From the NCBI RefSeq assembly GCF_009730915.1, contig NC_052479.1:1240001-1304000 (forward strand): a stretch of 64,000 nucleotides of DNA. The letters are read 5' to 3'. Positions 24,317 through 38,740 of the stretch are shown here, one piece after another. Both the position numbers and the translations under genes were made by a program. How positions within the stretch are numbered: the stretch's first letter is position 1; every line of letters begins with the position of its first letter. The notes under the pieces were generated by a model that saw nothing but the letters and a program-made list of their open reading frames with translations, searched no databases and was not told where the DNA came from. Source of the stretch: Dioscorea cayenensis subsp. rotundata. Taxonomy: Eukaryota; Streptophyta; Magnoliopsida; Dioscoreales; Dioscoreaceae.

Positions 24317-27300
24317 ATGGCGGAGCACGATGCTTCTTCTTCTCCATCGGCATTTCTCCCAAGAGATCCGATCAAGGCTTCAGGTACTGTCTCTCTTTCT
24401 TGCTTTCTTCGTGTTTGATGTTTTCTTTCGGTTTGTTTTACTGAGTTCTGTGTAGAACCCTAGATGGAACTCGGATGATTTCTCATTCTTTTGTTTAGGA
24501 TTTTGAAAATAAATAGGTTTAATGATGTTTTTTGGGTTACAGTTGAAGTGAATGGCATCCGATCATTCTACCTCTTCTTCATTCTCGAGTTCAAAAGGGA
24601 AAAAAAAAAACCAGTTGAGTGATTGATTTTAGGCTTTGGAAAGGGTTTTGGAAATTGATAGGGTTTTTGATGTTAGTAGGGCTGCGTTAGAATGGAATGG
24701 TATTTGATCATGACTTCTGACGCTCTCTGCCTCTTTTTTGGCTTGTTTTTTCTATTTCTATTTCTGTTACTGTTCTGGATTTGTTATTCAGATTAGAGCC
24801 TTCTTCCTGGAACCCTAGATCCTTCATTCTTGAATTCAAGCAAAAAGAAACGAACCAGTTTGGTGATCCATTTGGGTTTTGGATTTATATAGAACCCTAG
24901 ATGGAACGCAGATGATTTTCTCATTCTTTTGTCAAGGGTTTTGGAAATGGATAGGTATTTTGATATCAATAGGGCTGCAATAGAAGAGAATGACAAACTA
25001 CAAAGCTTAGTGATTTGATCATGATCTCAGGGCATTCTTTCTCTGCCTTGCTTGTCATGTTCGTTCTGTTTGTATCACTGTTATTGATTTGTTTTTCAAA
25101 AGAGGGCCTCTTTCTTCCCTGGATCATTCTTGATTTCAACAAAAAGAAACCAGTTCAGTGATCCCTTTAGGACTTTCTAGAACCCTAGAAAGCGATCAGA
25201 TGAATTTCTTATTCTTTTGTTAAGGGTTTTGGGAATTGATAGGTATTTTGGTGTCAGTTGGGCTGCAGTAGAAGGGATGCTAAATTATCTCTTTCTTGTC
25301 ACTTTCTTTCTAGTTCTATCACTGTTCCTGATCCTCTTTTCAGAGGGGATCCTTCTTCATAGAACCCTAGATTCTCTATTCACTCATGAAAAAGAAAAGT
25401 AGAAGAAATTAAGTGATTTATTTAGGGTTTCAGATTCATCTAAACCCTCCTTGATGATCCCAAATTACTGGAACTTTATTGATTTTCCCATTCTTTTTTC
25501 ACTGCTTTGGAGAAATCAGTTGTTATTTTGATTTTAGTAGGTTATATATGTCCAGCCTCATTTCAGAAAAGAACACCAGATTTTGAAAGAAGTCAAGATC
25601 AGGTGTAAATTTTCTGTTAGAGGACAACTTTGTCCATTTGTTTTCAATCTATTTTACACATTTCTTTATCTTTAGCAATTATGTCTACAGGGATTGCTGC
25701 AATTTGGGCTAGTTTAATGTAAATTTTGTGATGGCTTGTTAGCATTATGCAGTCATCTCTGAAGAAAATTTCTGGGAATTTTATGTTGTTAATAGATTTA
25801 TTTCTTTTGAATGGAGATAACATGAGTCATTATGTTTTCAGTGGTCACTAGTGCTGCACATAAGAGAAGGCAGCATGCAGTTACAATAGGGAAGGAAAGG
25901 AGGGAGGCACTTATACGCACAAAACGCTTATGTAGAGTTGGAGTTGGTGGTGATATAGGGGATTCATTGGAGGGTAGTATGATTATCGATGAAGAAAAGT
26001 CTACATTGGATACACAAGCTTCGCAGCTAGTTGAAGCTCTGAAATCTTCTGTTCACTTGCAGTGAGTCCCCTCTGTCTCATTCACATACAGTCACCTTCA
26101 GTTATATACCTATTGAATTGGATCAATTAGTATGGTCACACATGGTGTTCACTCACTCCTGTTTGATTGCTTGTTTTATTGATGTTGATGTAAATGTACA
26201 TTTTGTGGTTTCTTTATAGTGGTAAAGGAGCTGCTCAGAAGAAAGGAGAGATTCTCCGTGATTTGAGGCGTTTGTTGTCAAAGTCTGATGCACCTCCTAT
26301 TGATGCAGCTATTCATGCTGGAGCTATCCCTGTCCTTGTCCAGTGCCTGCATTTTGGAACACCTGATGAGCAGGTTGAACATTTTGATAATATTTGGCTT
26401 CAATCATTGTGATCTTGTTTTCATTCTGGAAATTGCAAAGCTTTGCTGCATATGGAAGCATCTAACCTTCATTTTTGCTTGGTAGTGTTAGTTCTAGGTA
26501 GTCAGTCATTCATGATCTTGATTGATGAGCTTTACATATGATGGAAACCCTTTCTTCTGAAAGTATGTGCCATTTTTTTTTTTTTTTGCTTTGTTTTGAT
26601 TTTCAGAGCTGCTTGCTTTATTTTGGAACATTAATTTTTTTTTTCATATGTTGAATTCCTTCATAGCTTCATCTCTTTCTGGATGTACTTGCTCTCACTC
26701 ATGTTCTTCAAAATTGCAGTTACTTGAAGCTGCATGGTGTCTTACTAATATAGCAGCTGGCGAATCAGAGGCAACAAAGTCATTGTTGCCTGCTCTGCCT
26801 TTGCTCATTGCTCACTTGGGAGGTTGGTAAAATATATTTCAATGAACCTAGCATGCAAATGATCTTTTATCTTTGTTGTCAATGTCTGTTTCCTTATGTT
26901 GTGTGTTTATTTCATGTAAGTGAAGCCACTGAAATCAGAAGTGTATCATTTCAGTAGTCTTTGTGATGTTTGTTTCGTGAGAGTAGCTTTCAAAGTCAAA
27001 GTGGGACCTTGTATAAGTCTCACTTTTTTGTTTTAGAAGTTCCACTTTGGATCAAATTCATTCCCTTTTTGTAGTTAAAAAAAAAAAACACTTGCACACA
27101 TATCCCTAGAAAAGTAGAAAATTTGGTTTTTTAAATTTATTTGGTTTAATGTAATTCAATCTGATTATACAGAGGTCACTTTCTTCCTTTTATTTAGTTG
27201 GTTTTTTCTTTTATAAAAAATAAGAAAACAAGAGAAAAATCTAAATTTGATAGAAGTGAAAAGGCAAGAATAAGAAAAGATGGATATTTTAGGTGCTTTA

Positions 27301-30300
27301 GTTTTAAATGCTATAAAAATAATTATATTAATAACCATATATGGAAAAATTTGAATTTTATGGGATATGTACATAATTATATTTTATATCATGATACATG
27401 CAAATATAACTTTTTATGCAATTTTCTCAAATATTTTTTGTACATATGGATTTTTGATAAAGTTATAGACAAGTTATGGTCATAATCATATCCCACTTTT
27501 GTATATCACTTTCGCCATTTGAACAACAAATGTGATTGAGGTGTTACTGTTATTTTCCCACCTTCTTGATTTACCAAATAGTCAAAAGTCACATATATTA
27601 GTGAAAGTGGGAGTTTTGTGGAAGTGTAATTTCACCACTTCCATCACTTTGGCCCACTCCTGTGAACTAAACATCTGCTATATGTTATGATGTTATCTTT
27701 GACTTAGCTTATAGAGATGATCTGTTTGGTTGGCAATTGCTGGTTACTATCACTGAAAATATAGTTTCTCACTTTATCCCTTAAAAGGTTTCCCAACTTT
27801 TGCCTTTAGTTTAATTAAAATTGGGAGATTCATTCTAATTCTTTAAAAATGAAAGTGTTTCCCACATCACCATCTTGATGTGGCATTAATTCAAGCACTC
27901 ATGGAATTGCCGATGGCAGTGAAAGCTTGATAAGCTGTTTCTAGTTAAGCATGAAATTGATTTTTTGTTCTAAGATTTATAACCTTGCCATAATCTTGGT
28001 CTCAACTAAATCCCTTGCTGTCCCTAATGAGAATCCTGCAAACAGAACCATTTTAGATTTTCACCAGAAAATGTTTCAAATATCTGGTTCAAGCTTTAAT
28101 CACATAAGATGTAATAATCGTCATCAAAAGGTGAGTCCATACTTTATACTGGGAATTTTATTGAATGGTTATATCACGGCAACTTAGGACAGAAGGGAAT
28201 AATAAATTTGTAAATATGAACAGTTTCTTGGTTTGTTAACTAGCCTTTTCAATTCAGAATATAATTTGGCTTCTCTTTTTCTGGTTATTACATTAATGCT
28301 TTGCATTAATATGTGTACATTGGGTAGAGAAGAGTTCTCTGCCTGTTGCAGAGCAGTGTGCATGGGCACTAGGAAATGTGGCTGGTGAAGGAGAAGAATT
28401 GAGAAGTGTTCTGTTGGCACAGGGAGCTCTCCTACCTCTTGCGCGATTGATGCTGTCTAATAAGAGCTCAACAGCAAGAACAGCTGCTTGGACATTATCA
28501 AATATGATCAAGGTTGAAATATGACCATTTTCTGCAAGAAATTTTTATATTGCATTTCTTTTAGTGATGAAGTAATCTTTCGTACCGTGTATGACAATAG
28601 GAGCTTATAATACTTATCAAATTGCAGGTTATATTTGTTTGTCATAGGCTCTGTGATTTATTATTCCCCAACTCTTGGTTCTATATTCTTTTAAGCAGAT
28701 GATGGCAAGAATTTGGAATTACTAGTTTTTATATGTTTTCTCTTTATGAGCCATTATAATGTCAATTTTCTTCAGAGCTGTCTGTTGAAGTTCTTGCAGT
28801 TATTTTTCCAGACTTCAAGGGGTATAAAATGTGAATTGCTTGCTTGGTAGTTTTGGAGTTGCATAGGAGGTGAAAAATTTGTGGACTGTATAGAGCTTCA
28901 TTATTATTCCTTCATCGTAGAATGGAGAGTGCCCTGGGTGTGGCCATGACTATTTGAACTCTATGAATTTCCATGTTTAGAATCTTCAATCTTTTGAAAG
29001 GTAATTCTTATTCAATCAATGGTTGAAATTAGATGGTGGAATTCTTTGGTTCACAAGTTGCTAGGTTTCTGCTTTGGGATTTGTATAGTACATAGAAAGT
29101 GTTATGTGTCGCTCTTAAAAGCAATTACTTGTGTTTGGATATATGTGCATGGTTTACAGGAAGGTTCCTACTCATTTTTCAATCATCATGCAGTTGATGA
29201 TTCTTACGCTTAGGGTTATAATCGAGCCGAGCCGATACTATTTGAACCGAGCTTGAGTCGAGCCTATTTTGAGCTTCCTTTGTTAAGCTCGAGCTCGGCT
29301 TGGATAGCTACAGTACATACTGTTACAATATTCGATGATCTAATGCATACACAGTATATGTGCTACAGTAATTTCAACATGTATAGTATAACTACAATGA
29401 TTTAAAATATTTAAATTGTTAAGTATTATATGGTACAGTACAAGCCGTAATGAGCCGAGCATGTTGATGCTCGAGCTTGGCTCGATTATCTAGTCGAGCT
29501 TGAAAGTCAAGCTTGAGCTCGGCGCGTTTGCTTAATAAACGAGCTTTTTTTTGAGCCTCGAGCAGCTCTCGAGCGGCTTGGTTTGTTTGCGGCCCTACTT
29601 TTACATTGGATTTCTATATTAAGAAAATAACTATTTCGTTTATATCTGCAGATTGTGATTACCATATTTTTCACTTGCAGGGACCTGATCCTAAAGCCGC
29701 AACAGAGCTCATTAAAGTTGAAGGGGTCTCAGATGCAATTGTACGACACTTAAAGAAAGGGTTTGTGTTGTCTAATTGTTTATTGTAAATTCATTTATTT
29801 TCTTTGCCGTTTAGGTGGATAACATATCTTATGTTATAGTATGCATTAGTTTATGCCGTGCTTTTTTTTTTCCACATTGATTTAGGTACCATGCATTCCA
29901 TAGTCATTCTCACCAGATGCTTAGGGATTTTCCTGTAGACAAATTCTCATTTTAGTTTTAAGGCGAATTAATTTTTGGTCCTTGGAATTTTTTTCTTTTT
30001 TTTTTTCTGACTGAAAAGCCTTTTGACTCTTTTTTTTTGGGCCTGTCAGACTTTTTTTGTCTTTTACTTCCTAGCATCCTTTTTTTGTCACCCTTTCATG
30101 TGAAATTCCAAAAAGTAGCTCTTGTTTTTAAGAGAAGCATCTCCAAATCCCATCATCTTTTTTCTTTTGCAGGAACTCCTGGAAGATAACAAAATTATGG
30201 GGGTGTGTGTTGGGGGAGTTCTAAAGTATCCAGGGACATTTTTGTTATTTCTCACATAATTTTATGAATTACTGATGTTTTCCATCACCAAGTCCTTATA

Positions 30301-33300
30301 CAGTGTTGGTTTTAGGGCTGTGGCTGGTGGTCCACTCCTTGTGGTTGACTGGGTTAGAGGGGAGGTGTTGCCTTTTTTGTGTGTATATATTTCTATTGTA
30401 ATTATCTATATACCCCTAAACCTCCCAAAATTGCTTATATACTTATCCCCATCAGATAAGCTGACTATTCTATTATTTTGTATGTTCGAAGTGCATCTTG
30501 GTCTTACTTATTGCTTACATCTTTATTCTGATGAACTCCGTATACATGCCCCTTGTTATGAGGGATGTGAATAGTTCTTGTCTTCGATGGTTGATTTGTG
30601 CTACTTGCTAAATTTTGAAGCATTTTAAGCATTGTGTAGAGATAATCATGGTAGTTGCTAGGTTGCTCTAATTTGTGCACTTTTGCCTTGAGGACATGGC
30701 AGTATTTTTAGTTATACCTGATCAAATTAAGGGCCTTATATGGATTGGCTTCTAAAGGAGTTTATTTATTTATTAAGTGCATATCGTGTGAATTAGGCAG
30801 TTTTGTGTTTAGATGAGTCACTATAAAAGCATTTGGTGTCTTAACAATCCAAGAGAGCATTTCAGACATTAGAGTTGTTTTACTGGGGACTCTTAAAGGC
30901 AGCAAGATGGTAGCTTCTTAGGATATTGGTATATCTTTTTTTTTTTTTGCCAAGCCAATGGAAATAAGCCTAAAGCATGACTTCTTGTTGCATCAGAAGC
31001 AAAAAATTTTAATAGATTCAAAGCTTCAAACCATCAATTATTTTAGATGTAAATATGCCATGCATAATATTGAAACTGGGAAGCCTTGTTACTGTTTTTA
31101 AATTAGCAATTGGACTAGTAGGTGGATTGTGTAGGTTATAATTCCCAGGATACCATTTCATGTGGGTTATACGCTCTTGAAGCATAATATCTGTATTAGA
31201 TGTTTAGGGTCCTGAATCATGAATTACAATATCATAAATCTTATTGCTTCCTTGTTTATCTATTCATGTAGGTTGATAGTGAATAAATGATTGATTGCTG
31301 TCATTGATTTTAGGGATGATGAATTGGCAACTGAGGCAGCATGGGTAGTTGTGTATCTTTCAGCCCTTTCAGAAACTGCTGTCCGTGTGATGGTAAAAAG
31401 TAATATCATTGAGCTTCTTGTTGGAAGATTGACAGCCTCTGAGAGTTTGCCATTGTTAATTCCGGTATATACTAATACCTACTAAATTATGTTATATGCT
31501 TGACTTCACATGAGCTACTCACAGGATTTATGTATTACGGTAATGGTTGTGTCATGATTATCCTGTATTTCTTTTGTGTTAATTTCTAGCTAGAAATTTC
31601 TAGATTTGGATATTACAGACTGTAGAAACTTACAAGCTTTGAGAATTTTGTCATTGTTAGCAGATTACTTTTTTCCTTATCAGATGTTGTAGGACAGCAT
31701 GTGCCTTACATTAAATTTCAATTGTGTTTGCTATCTGTAAACTAATTGATTTTGCACCGGCCTGTAAGTTTTCTGTTGTCATGTTTGACGGGCCTAGTTC
31801 TTATTTTTTCTGCTTTGTCTTATGGAAAAGTTGTCTGTAAATATAAAATAAATAATTTATTTTCATGAACTGAATTGTACTTTATTGTATGCTGGGAATT
31901 TGTATGCCTCTATGAACTGAAATGTTCTCTATTTGACTGATAATAAAACTGTTCTTCTCTCAATACAGACAACAACTAATAAATGAAAATAAGACCCCCA
32001 ATTTTGCAAACCACTTGTACATTACCATTAATCTTTCTACCTTCCTACTATTAAAAGTTGTGGACTCTGATGGTATTTTTTCGTGGATGTATGTCTTCTC
32101 TGCTATATGTTTACTCACTATTTTGTTTCCTTTCTATTTTTTTTAAAATGTTATTTCAAAATTTTATGCAGTACTCTGTAAGACTTGATTTTTATGTAAG
32201 TCGGGTCGATTTGGGTACTTGGTATATTAGAGAGAATGCTTGTGTGCTCGTGTATGTTATATGATCTGCTGATGAATAATATGGATATTGCTTTTGGAGG
32301 AAATGTAGGAATTTCACGTTCTTAGTGTGAGTTTGCCGTCATGTCTATACTTGATAGAAGTTTGATATATGCTCAAAGCCTTCCGATGAATTGGGAGATC
32401 TATTATGGGTTTAGCGGACTGATGGAAAATATAGGCATGGATGGTTAGGTGGCTAATTGAATCAAAGTTGCGTTGGCCCACATACTTCTTCAGCATCATC
32501 ATCCTTCAGTGCTGAGTTTCACCTGTAAGAGGGATGCATTTATTTGATATTTAGCTCTCTAACATCATCCCTTCGAAGAGTGAGCTCATGAGATTATTGG
32601 TGAACCTAGTCAATGTAAGACTAGAGGTGTTCAATATGGCTATAGTGGGTAGTTTGATGGAGTTGAAGTACATTTCACCTATCATATTGTTATATATAAG
32701 CCACGATATTGTTAGGTTTATCACTGTCCTCAAACTGCAGTGCTTTTGCCAACAATTAAGTAATATCAAGGGAGTCCATCAAGTTTAAATATATGGGTAA
32801 AGATAATGCTGTGGTTAAGATGGTCTATGAAACAAAGTCTAGAATTTTAGAAGGGTGCTCTTTGTTGACATGTCCAATCATTATTGAAGAATCCTGCAGA
32901 GAAACAAAGACTCTCCTTGATGTAAGATTTTTGTAATGGAGTTTGAGGATTATTCCAAAATTAGATAGTAGTTAGCGTGAAAGAATGGTTAATGAACTTT
33001 TAAGCAGAATCTGTACGTGATGTTATCTTTCATAAACTCTCTTTGTTATTTGTATCGAGTCTCTTGTATTTGTTTCACCTTAACTGTTGTGGTTATACTA
33101 AGCTTTAATTTTTGTGCGGTTGTTAATTGGTTATGGCCTCATGGATGAAATCAAGTCTTGGCATGAATTAGAGATTTGGCTGAAGATTATCAAATCATCT
33201 TATGCAGGTTCTCCGAAGCTTGGGTAACATTGTGGCTGCTGACGCCTCCATCACAGATAACATTCTTTGTGTTGGAAAAGATATTACTGGTAGGCCTAAC

Positions 33301-34907
33301 AATGCTACTTATATTGAGGGAAAGATCAACTTTTTCAATATATATGTATTGCATAACTATACAACTCGATTTTCAGATTTTGCTGTATCATCATTGGTGA
33401 AGTGTATGAATAATGAGAATAGAGTCCTAAAGAAGGTACATTTTTTTTTCTTTATCTTGACATACTTTATGTGAAAGCCAATTTAATAGTTCTCTTATTA
33501 GAGTTTACAACAATTTGGCAGGAGGCAGCATGGGTTATATCAAACCTAGCAGCAAGTTCAGTTGAGCATAAAAGGTTGATATATGCTAGTGAAGCTACAC
33601 CTTTGTTGATAAACTTTTTATTGTCTGCCCCATTTGATGTAAGAAAAGAAGCAGCATATGCTCTGGGTAACCTTTGTGTTGCACCAACGGAAACTATTGG
33701 ACATTCAAATATCATTCTGGATCACTTAGTCTCTATAGTCCATCAAGGATGCCTGCCAGGGATTATAAACTTGCTGAAGTCTCCGGATACGGAGAGTGCT
33801 AGATTGGGACTCCAGTTTTTGGAGCTGGTAAGAGAATTTATTTATCCATATTCCGTGCTTTATCCGTCTCCTTTTTGTGGGTTCTTTTATCGCATTTATT
33901 TTAAGGATGAAAGCCAAAAGTGGCCTCCTAAAATGGGGACCATTTTTTATTTTGACCCTTAAAGTTGGAAAGGTTCATTTTAGGAGCCACTACTGATATT
34001 CTTTTTCTTTAGAGGCCAAAATGAATGACTTTAGGAATCACTAGTTACTTTAATCCATGTTGTTATTCTCTCAATTGATGACAAGTTCAATCACCTAAAG
34101 CAATTATTCCTGAAAAATATTTTCATTGGGTCAGGGACTGTTTTTATTGGTTTTTTTTTTTGTTGATGAACATTTATTTTATTTGTAAATGGCTGCAAAT
34201 GATAGTTTTCTATATGCTGCTTGCTATTCTTTTGTCATTTTTAGTGAAGCTTGTTAGGTAGTCAGCATGTTTTGTTATCTTAGATCAGTTTGTAGCCCTT
34301 CCAATTTCAACTGTGAATTTTGAACATCGAGGGTACTTTTGGTCAGTCGTACTCTTGTATTTTTTTGTGTTCATATCTTCCCTCACTGAATTGTCACTGT
34401 TTAGTCTGTGGTGAATGTGAAACTAGATTGATTTTGGGTCTTATCAAATTTAGATAAATTGGGGTGATTACAGCCTCGATCAGTCAGTTTTGTTCTCATT
34501 TAGTTGATTTTAGTTCCAATTAAACCAAAATCTTCTCAATTTGGGCTTGTAGGCTGAGGGATTGATTTCATGTATTGCAGTGAAGTTATTGTCTACTATC
34601 TTCTACCAAATGAAAATAACTCTCTGAGGCTTGGCATGTTCATCTTTCCTGTCATTTGCTATGCATTTGTGAAATCCAAATATAATATTAGCACAGAAAA
34701 CAGCCTTTCCTCAGACTTGTTGCATATAATCTATGCTTATAGGTACTGAGAGGGATGCCTAATGGGGAAGGACCAAAGCTTGTGGAGCAAGAGGACGGAA
34801 TTGCAGCTATGGAAATATTCCAGTTCCATGAAAATGAATTTATGAGAAACATGGCAAATGAGTTAGTTGATAAATACTTCGGGGAGGACTACGGGCTAGA
34901 TGATTAG
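24317..34907 (+). CDS. IMPA9: Importin subunit alpha-9 (armadillo-repeat nuclear import receptor)
   Basis: Eleven exons: 24317-24383, 25842-26061, 26220-26373, 26720-26822, 28328-28512, 29681-29760, 31314-31464, 33208-33289, 33377-33435, 33522-33827 and 34743-34907, about 523 residues with all phases consistent. A basic importin-beta-binding-like segment (AHKRRQHAVTIGKERREAL) is followed by armadillo repeats carrying the cargo-groove pattern: LEAAWCLTNIAAGES, AEQCAWALGNVAGEGEEL, ARTAAWTLSNMIKG, ATEAAWVVVYLSALSE, VLRSLGNIVAAD, KEAAWVISNLAASS and RKEAAYALGNLC. The acidic end GEDYGLDD is usual. The length and the divergent Arm 4 (VVVYLSAL in place of ALSYLSDG) fit the IMPA-9 type (At5g03070) rather than canonical IMPA-1/2. 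It would link nuclear-localisation-signal cargo to importin beta. Introns make up most of the locus and carry repeats. Confidence 0.94.
24450..25440 (+). repeat. Degenerate ~290-bp tandem repeat filling importin intron 1
   Basis: The motif aagggttttgg-aattgatagg...gggctgc-tagaa recurs at 24641, 24934 and 25222 (spacing 293 and 288 bp). The motif agaaccctagat/a recurs at about 24453, 24890, 25180 and 25360, and a run of cattcttttgt precedes each unit. At least three diverged copies are present. Confidence 0.75.
26965..27675. mobile_element. MITE-like element in importin intron 4
   Basis: The left end gatgtttgtttcgtgagagt and the reverse-complemented right end gatgtttagttcacaggagt match at about 14 of 20 positions, and caaagt-rich similarity continues inward. 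The body is AT-rich without coding potential. No clear target-site duplication was seen. Confidence 0.4.
29211..29597. mobile_element. hAT-like MITE in importin intron 5
   Basis: The ends read tagggttataatcgagccga and, reverse complemented, tagggccgcaaacaaaccaa, both leading into gccg and then GAGC/CTCG-rich sequence. The 24-bp ends differ at eight positions, seven of them transitions. The 387-bp body encodes nothing. TAGGG ends suggest a hAT-type element, but the 8-bp flanks (cttacgct, cttttaca) match poorly. Confidence 0.6.
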
Positions 34908-35366
34908 TCCCCGTCTAAAGATGACTCCGGGGCAGTACTAATATATCAATCCTTTTTATCACCCTACACCAGCAACAATTGATAGATGTGAATTATTCTA
35001 TGTTTATGTAACAAACTGGTCAATGTTTATGATAATGAATGTGTTTTCTCTAGCAAGGCAGGCAGGGTTCATCATTGTCAGAAGCACCAGTTTCAACCAA
35101 GACATTAAGGTATGTGAACTAACCTGAAAATCGGTTGAAATTGTATAGTGTGTGGCCATGTTCCCTCCGCAGAAGCCGGATGATGCTGTCCTCAGCCCAA
35201 GCATAACGGTTCCGTTACGGACTCGAGGGCGGCATCATCTCTCCTGCGAAGGGAAACTGGCTCGCACATGAACTTTGTTATTGATCAATACTTCACCCAG
35301 TTTGAGCTAATGACAGGAGAGTACTGGAATCATTTTGTGTGGAGGAGCCCCGTTGCTGCACATCTG

Positions 35367-35414
<48 letters not shown>

Positions 35415-37115
35415 GCAGGGATCAATGAATAATTGCCAGCAAAATGGTGCCAATTATTTTTTGCAGCCGCGCCATTGCGTCATCCTAAAATCGTAAGCAG
35501 GTGTGATGCCATAAAACTATTAAAAAGTGCATCATGTTATTCATTTTGTTTCTTTTGGTTAATGCAAGGACTGGTCAGCATGCACAAATGACTTAATTTT
35601 CAGTCTAGAAGGTTTCCCTGTTTGCCAGCTAGTTTCCTGGTTGGCCTGCCTTATATAATTGGAATGTTAAAAGAGCTGTGTACATTGAATTTGTGTGGCT
35701 GCTACAGTGAGTGTTGCCCTATGAAATCCTTGAGAGTATCTTAGTTGATGTGTAATATAGAGTGTTTTTTCTAATGGGGCCCTTATCTTTTTGTCAAGTG
35801 GTTGAACCTTTGGCTTCGTAGAGTCTTGGATGTCATTGACTTTAGGTGTGTGTGCACTAATACTAATGGTCCTGAACTACTCTTGATAGTTGAGTTAATT
35901 TTTGACTTATGAGTGTGGTGTGTTAAATTCTCTCTGCTTTCTTTATTGAAATTTTGTGCTTTTTTTTTCTTTCAAAGTCTTGCTTTTTATTTTTATTTTT
36001 TTCAAAGTTTTGTATGTAGCTTCATATAATGTCAGGCTAAATCAATATACCTGAAAGTGTATTTCGGTCTCTGAATTAAAAAAAAATGATGTAACCTCTT
36101 TATCCATGGATTTATGTTCTTATATGCTACACAAATTGAGCATTTTGTTCAACTTTGTCAATGATATAGCCACAATTGCATGAGGCTAAGCGTTTCAATT
36201 TGCACAGAGGGCTGGTTCATCACATAACCTTTTCAGGTTTTAGGACCAAATGGCACTTTCGGGGCCCATGCATCTAAGTTTTTTTTTTTTTTGCACTCGA
36301 GGTTTAGGTGCTGTGCAATAGGTGTAGTGTTAAATGAGCTTTTGACATATGTAAAAAATATATATATAAAAATACAATTTTTTTATTCTTTTTATTAAAT
36401 TATTCATCGGATAACCAGATGTAAAATGTTTGTTTTGGTGCGCTGAGCTTTACCTTTCGTAAAGGCAGGCGACCTTTTTTTTCATGCTTTTGTATTTTCA
36501 AGACTTATGTTTATTAACTGCCTGCTAAAATTAGAATACTAATGTTCAGGCCCTTTATCAAAGGAAAATTTAAGGCTCATCATGAAAATGATTTGTATCA
36601 AACATAAGCAAGAAAGCTTCTTGCATATCCCCCATATGATTCATTGCTAATATATTATATTATACTTATAAAACTAGTATTTATTAATATATCTTTACTG
36701 CACTTAAAAATTCCTTGCCAATATATATATATATCAATTGCTAATTTTGTAAGGATAAAAATGTAAAACAATAACTGAGAAATTAAATCAACCCCTCAAA
36801 AGATTTCATTCATTCTCAGCAATACAATGTAATCAAGGCATTGCACCGGACTGTAATTTCTCCCAATGATGGAAAAATGCCCTTAAAAAGATGATGGTCT
36901 TCCAACATGCACATGTCCATGACAAGAACAAGGATTAACCGATAATCGGACTCTACCAAGACAACATCACAGTATATGAACCAAAGAGACAACAAATAGT
37001 CTTTAAACACATCTGTAAACCCTAAGGGAAAGTCTCTCCAGGTTTTTGAGTTAAGTAAATCTAACCTAGCTGAGTTTTTTTTTTTTTTAACCTTTCCAGA
37101 GACGTCGTCGTCTTC
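34908..37115. other. Convergent intergenic region
   Basis: Between the importin alpha-9 stop and the S1FA stop. It contains the importin 3' UTR, a (TA)n tract at about 35368-35411 and AT-rich DNA. No exon was recognised on either strand. Confidence 0.6.
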
Positions 37116-38692
37116 TTACTCTCCGGGTGCAGAAACACCTTGCTTGAGCATTGCCTTTTTCATTTTCTTCTTGGAAACAGGCTTTTTCTTTTTCGGCGGA
37201 AGGGTCTTTTGCGCATAGGCATAGAGCGCATAGTTTCCGACAAGGAAAAGCAACAAGAAGCCACCAACAACCAGCAGCACCACAAGCCCGGGATTAAACC
37301 CTTTTGCTTCCTCTACAATCACATTTCCCTGTTGTAGGAGCTCTCGTCAAATATTAAATACACAAATATTCCGGGCAAAAGAAAAGAGTTTTGTGTGTGC
37401 GTGTGGGCGTGTGTGATGAAGAATTGTACTAACACTAAGGGAAATATTGATGACTTGAAACCAACTCATGAGGATTGATGTGTTTTGTCAATTGAACAAA
37501 AAGCACATCCAGTATGAGGACAAAACAAAAATTTAAATTATCAAACTAGCAGTTTAAACAGAATTCTCAAGGCATATTTACTCACAAAATCCTCAAACAT
37601 ACAAAGAAAGACAACTTAATGAAGTAGTAGTTATGGAAATTATGGAATGCAATAAAGCAAGCTACAATATACAATCTGTACATCACCGCAGGATCTCGAT
37701 TCAAATGACGCAAGATCTATGTAAAATTTCCAAGAACTGAAATCCAAAATAAAGTATATTAAGACGGGCACAAACCACAACCAGTTAAAACAGTAAAAGA
37801 AAAATAAGGGGGAAAGGCACATTGCCTTTATGGTGACAGCAAAACCTAACCTTCAATTGCTTGAATTGTACCACAAAATTCACAATAAGATGATAGATAA
37901 ACAAACTATTAATCAAATGTAAAACTGGTCAGAAAAACCAAAGAAAGAAAGAAAGAGACAGGGAAAAAGATAAATGAAACAACACATAATCAATGGGAAA
38001 ACAAAACTGATATTAAACATCAAAAAAGTTTTTATCCTTAAAATGCTGCAAAGTGGTAATGTTTGGCTTTGGTTGTCACATAAAGCATAGCGTAAATGAA
38101 AATTATGATATTAATTTCATAAAAAAAAAAAAAAACATTCGTATGAACTGAACAAACTCACATTATCATTTCACAGCAAGCATTAGTTACATCATAGTGA
38201 GCTCGCAAAGGTTATAAAATCATCTTTATTTAAAAGATTAAATCAATAAGGCAGCATTAATAGAAAATGATTTTCGGATGAGGATTGGACTAATCCTAGA
38301 CAAAACCAAATATGTCTACAGTTTAACCGTAATTCTTCCTTTTGAGTTACATGCAATTATCTTGCATGGATTTAAAAATTCACATTTTGATAATCTTGAG
38401 TTAAGCTCGGAGGTTTTGTAAATTGGCATTTAAAGATTTTGGTGTTTGTTTGGGAGAAAATTTAAAGATTTTGATTTTGAAAAGGAAAGAGTATCAACTG
38501 CAACAAGGAGAAGTTGTAATGAGAATGAAATTGAGCTTGAAAACAAGAGTTCAAAGATCTCACAACACTGACATGCAAGTAAGTAAACAATGCCCGCTTG
38601 TTTCAGTTACTATAATTAAAAATCTAAATAATCAACTACACGTAACCAAAAGCAATCTAAGACTTGGGAAAAAAATGGGAACCTAAATCCGG

Positions 38693-38740
<48 letters not shown>

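Noticed and set aside
31990-33060. Possible retroelement remnant in importin intron 7
   Set aside because: Looked for reverse transcriptase or integrase motifs and repeats at the ends; saw none.
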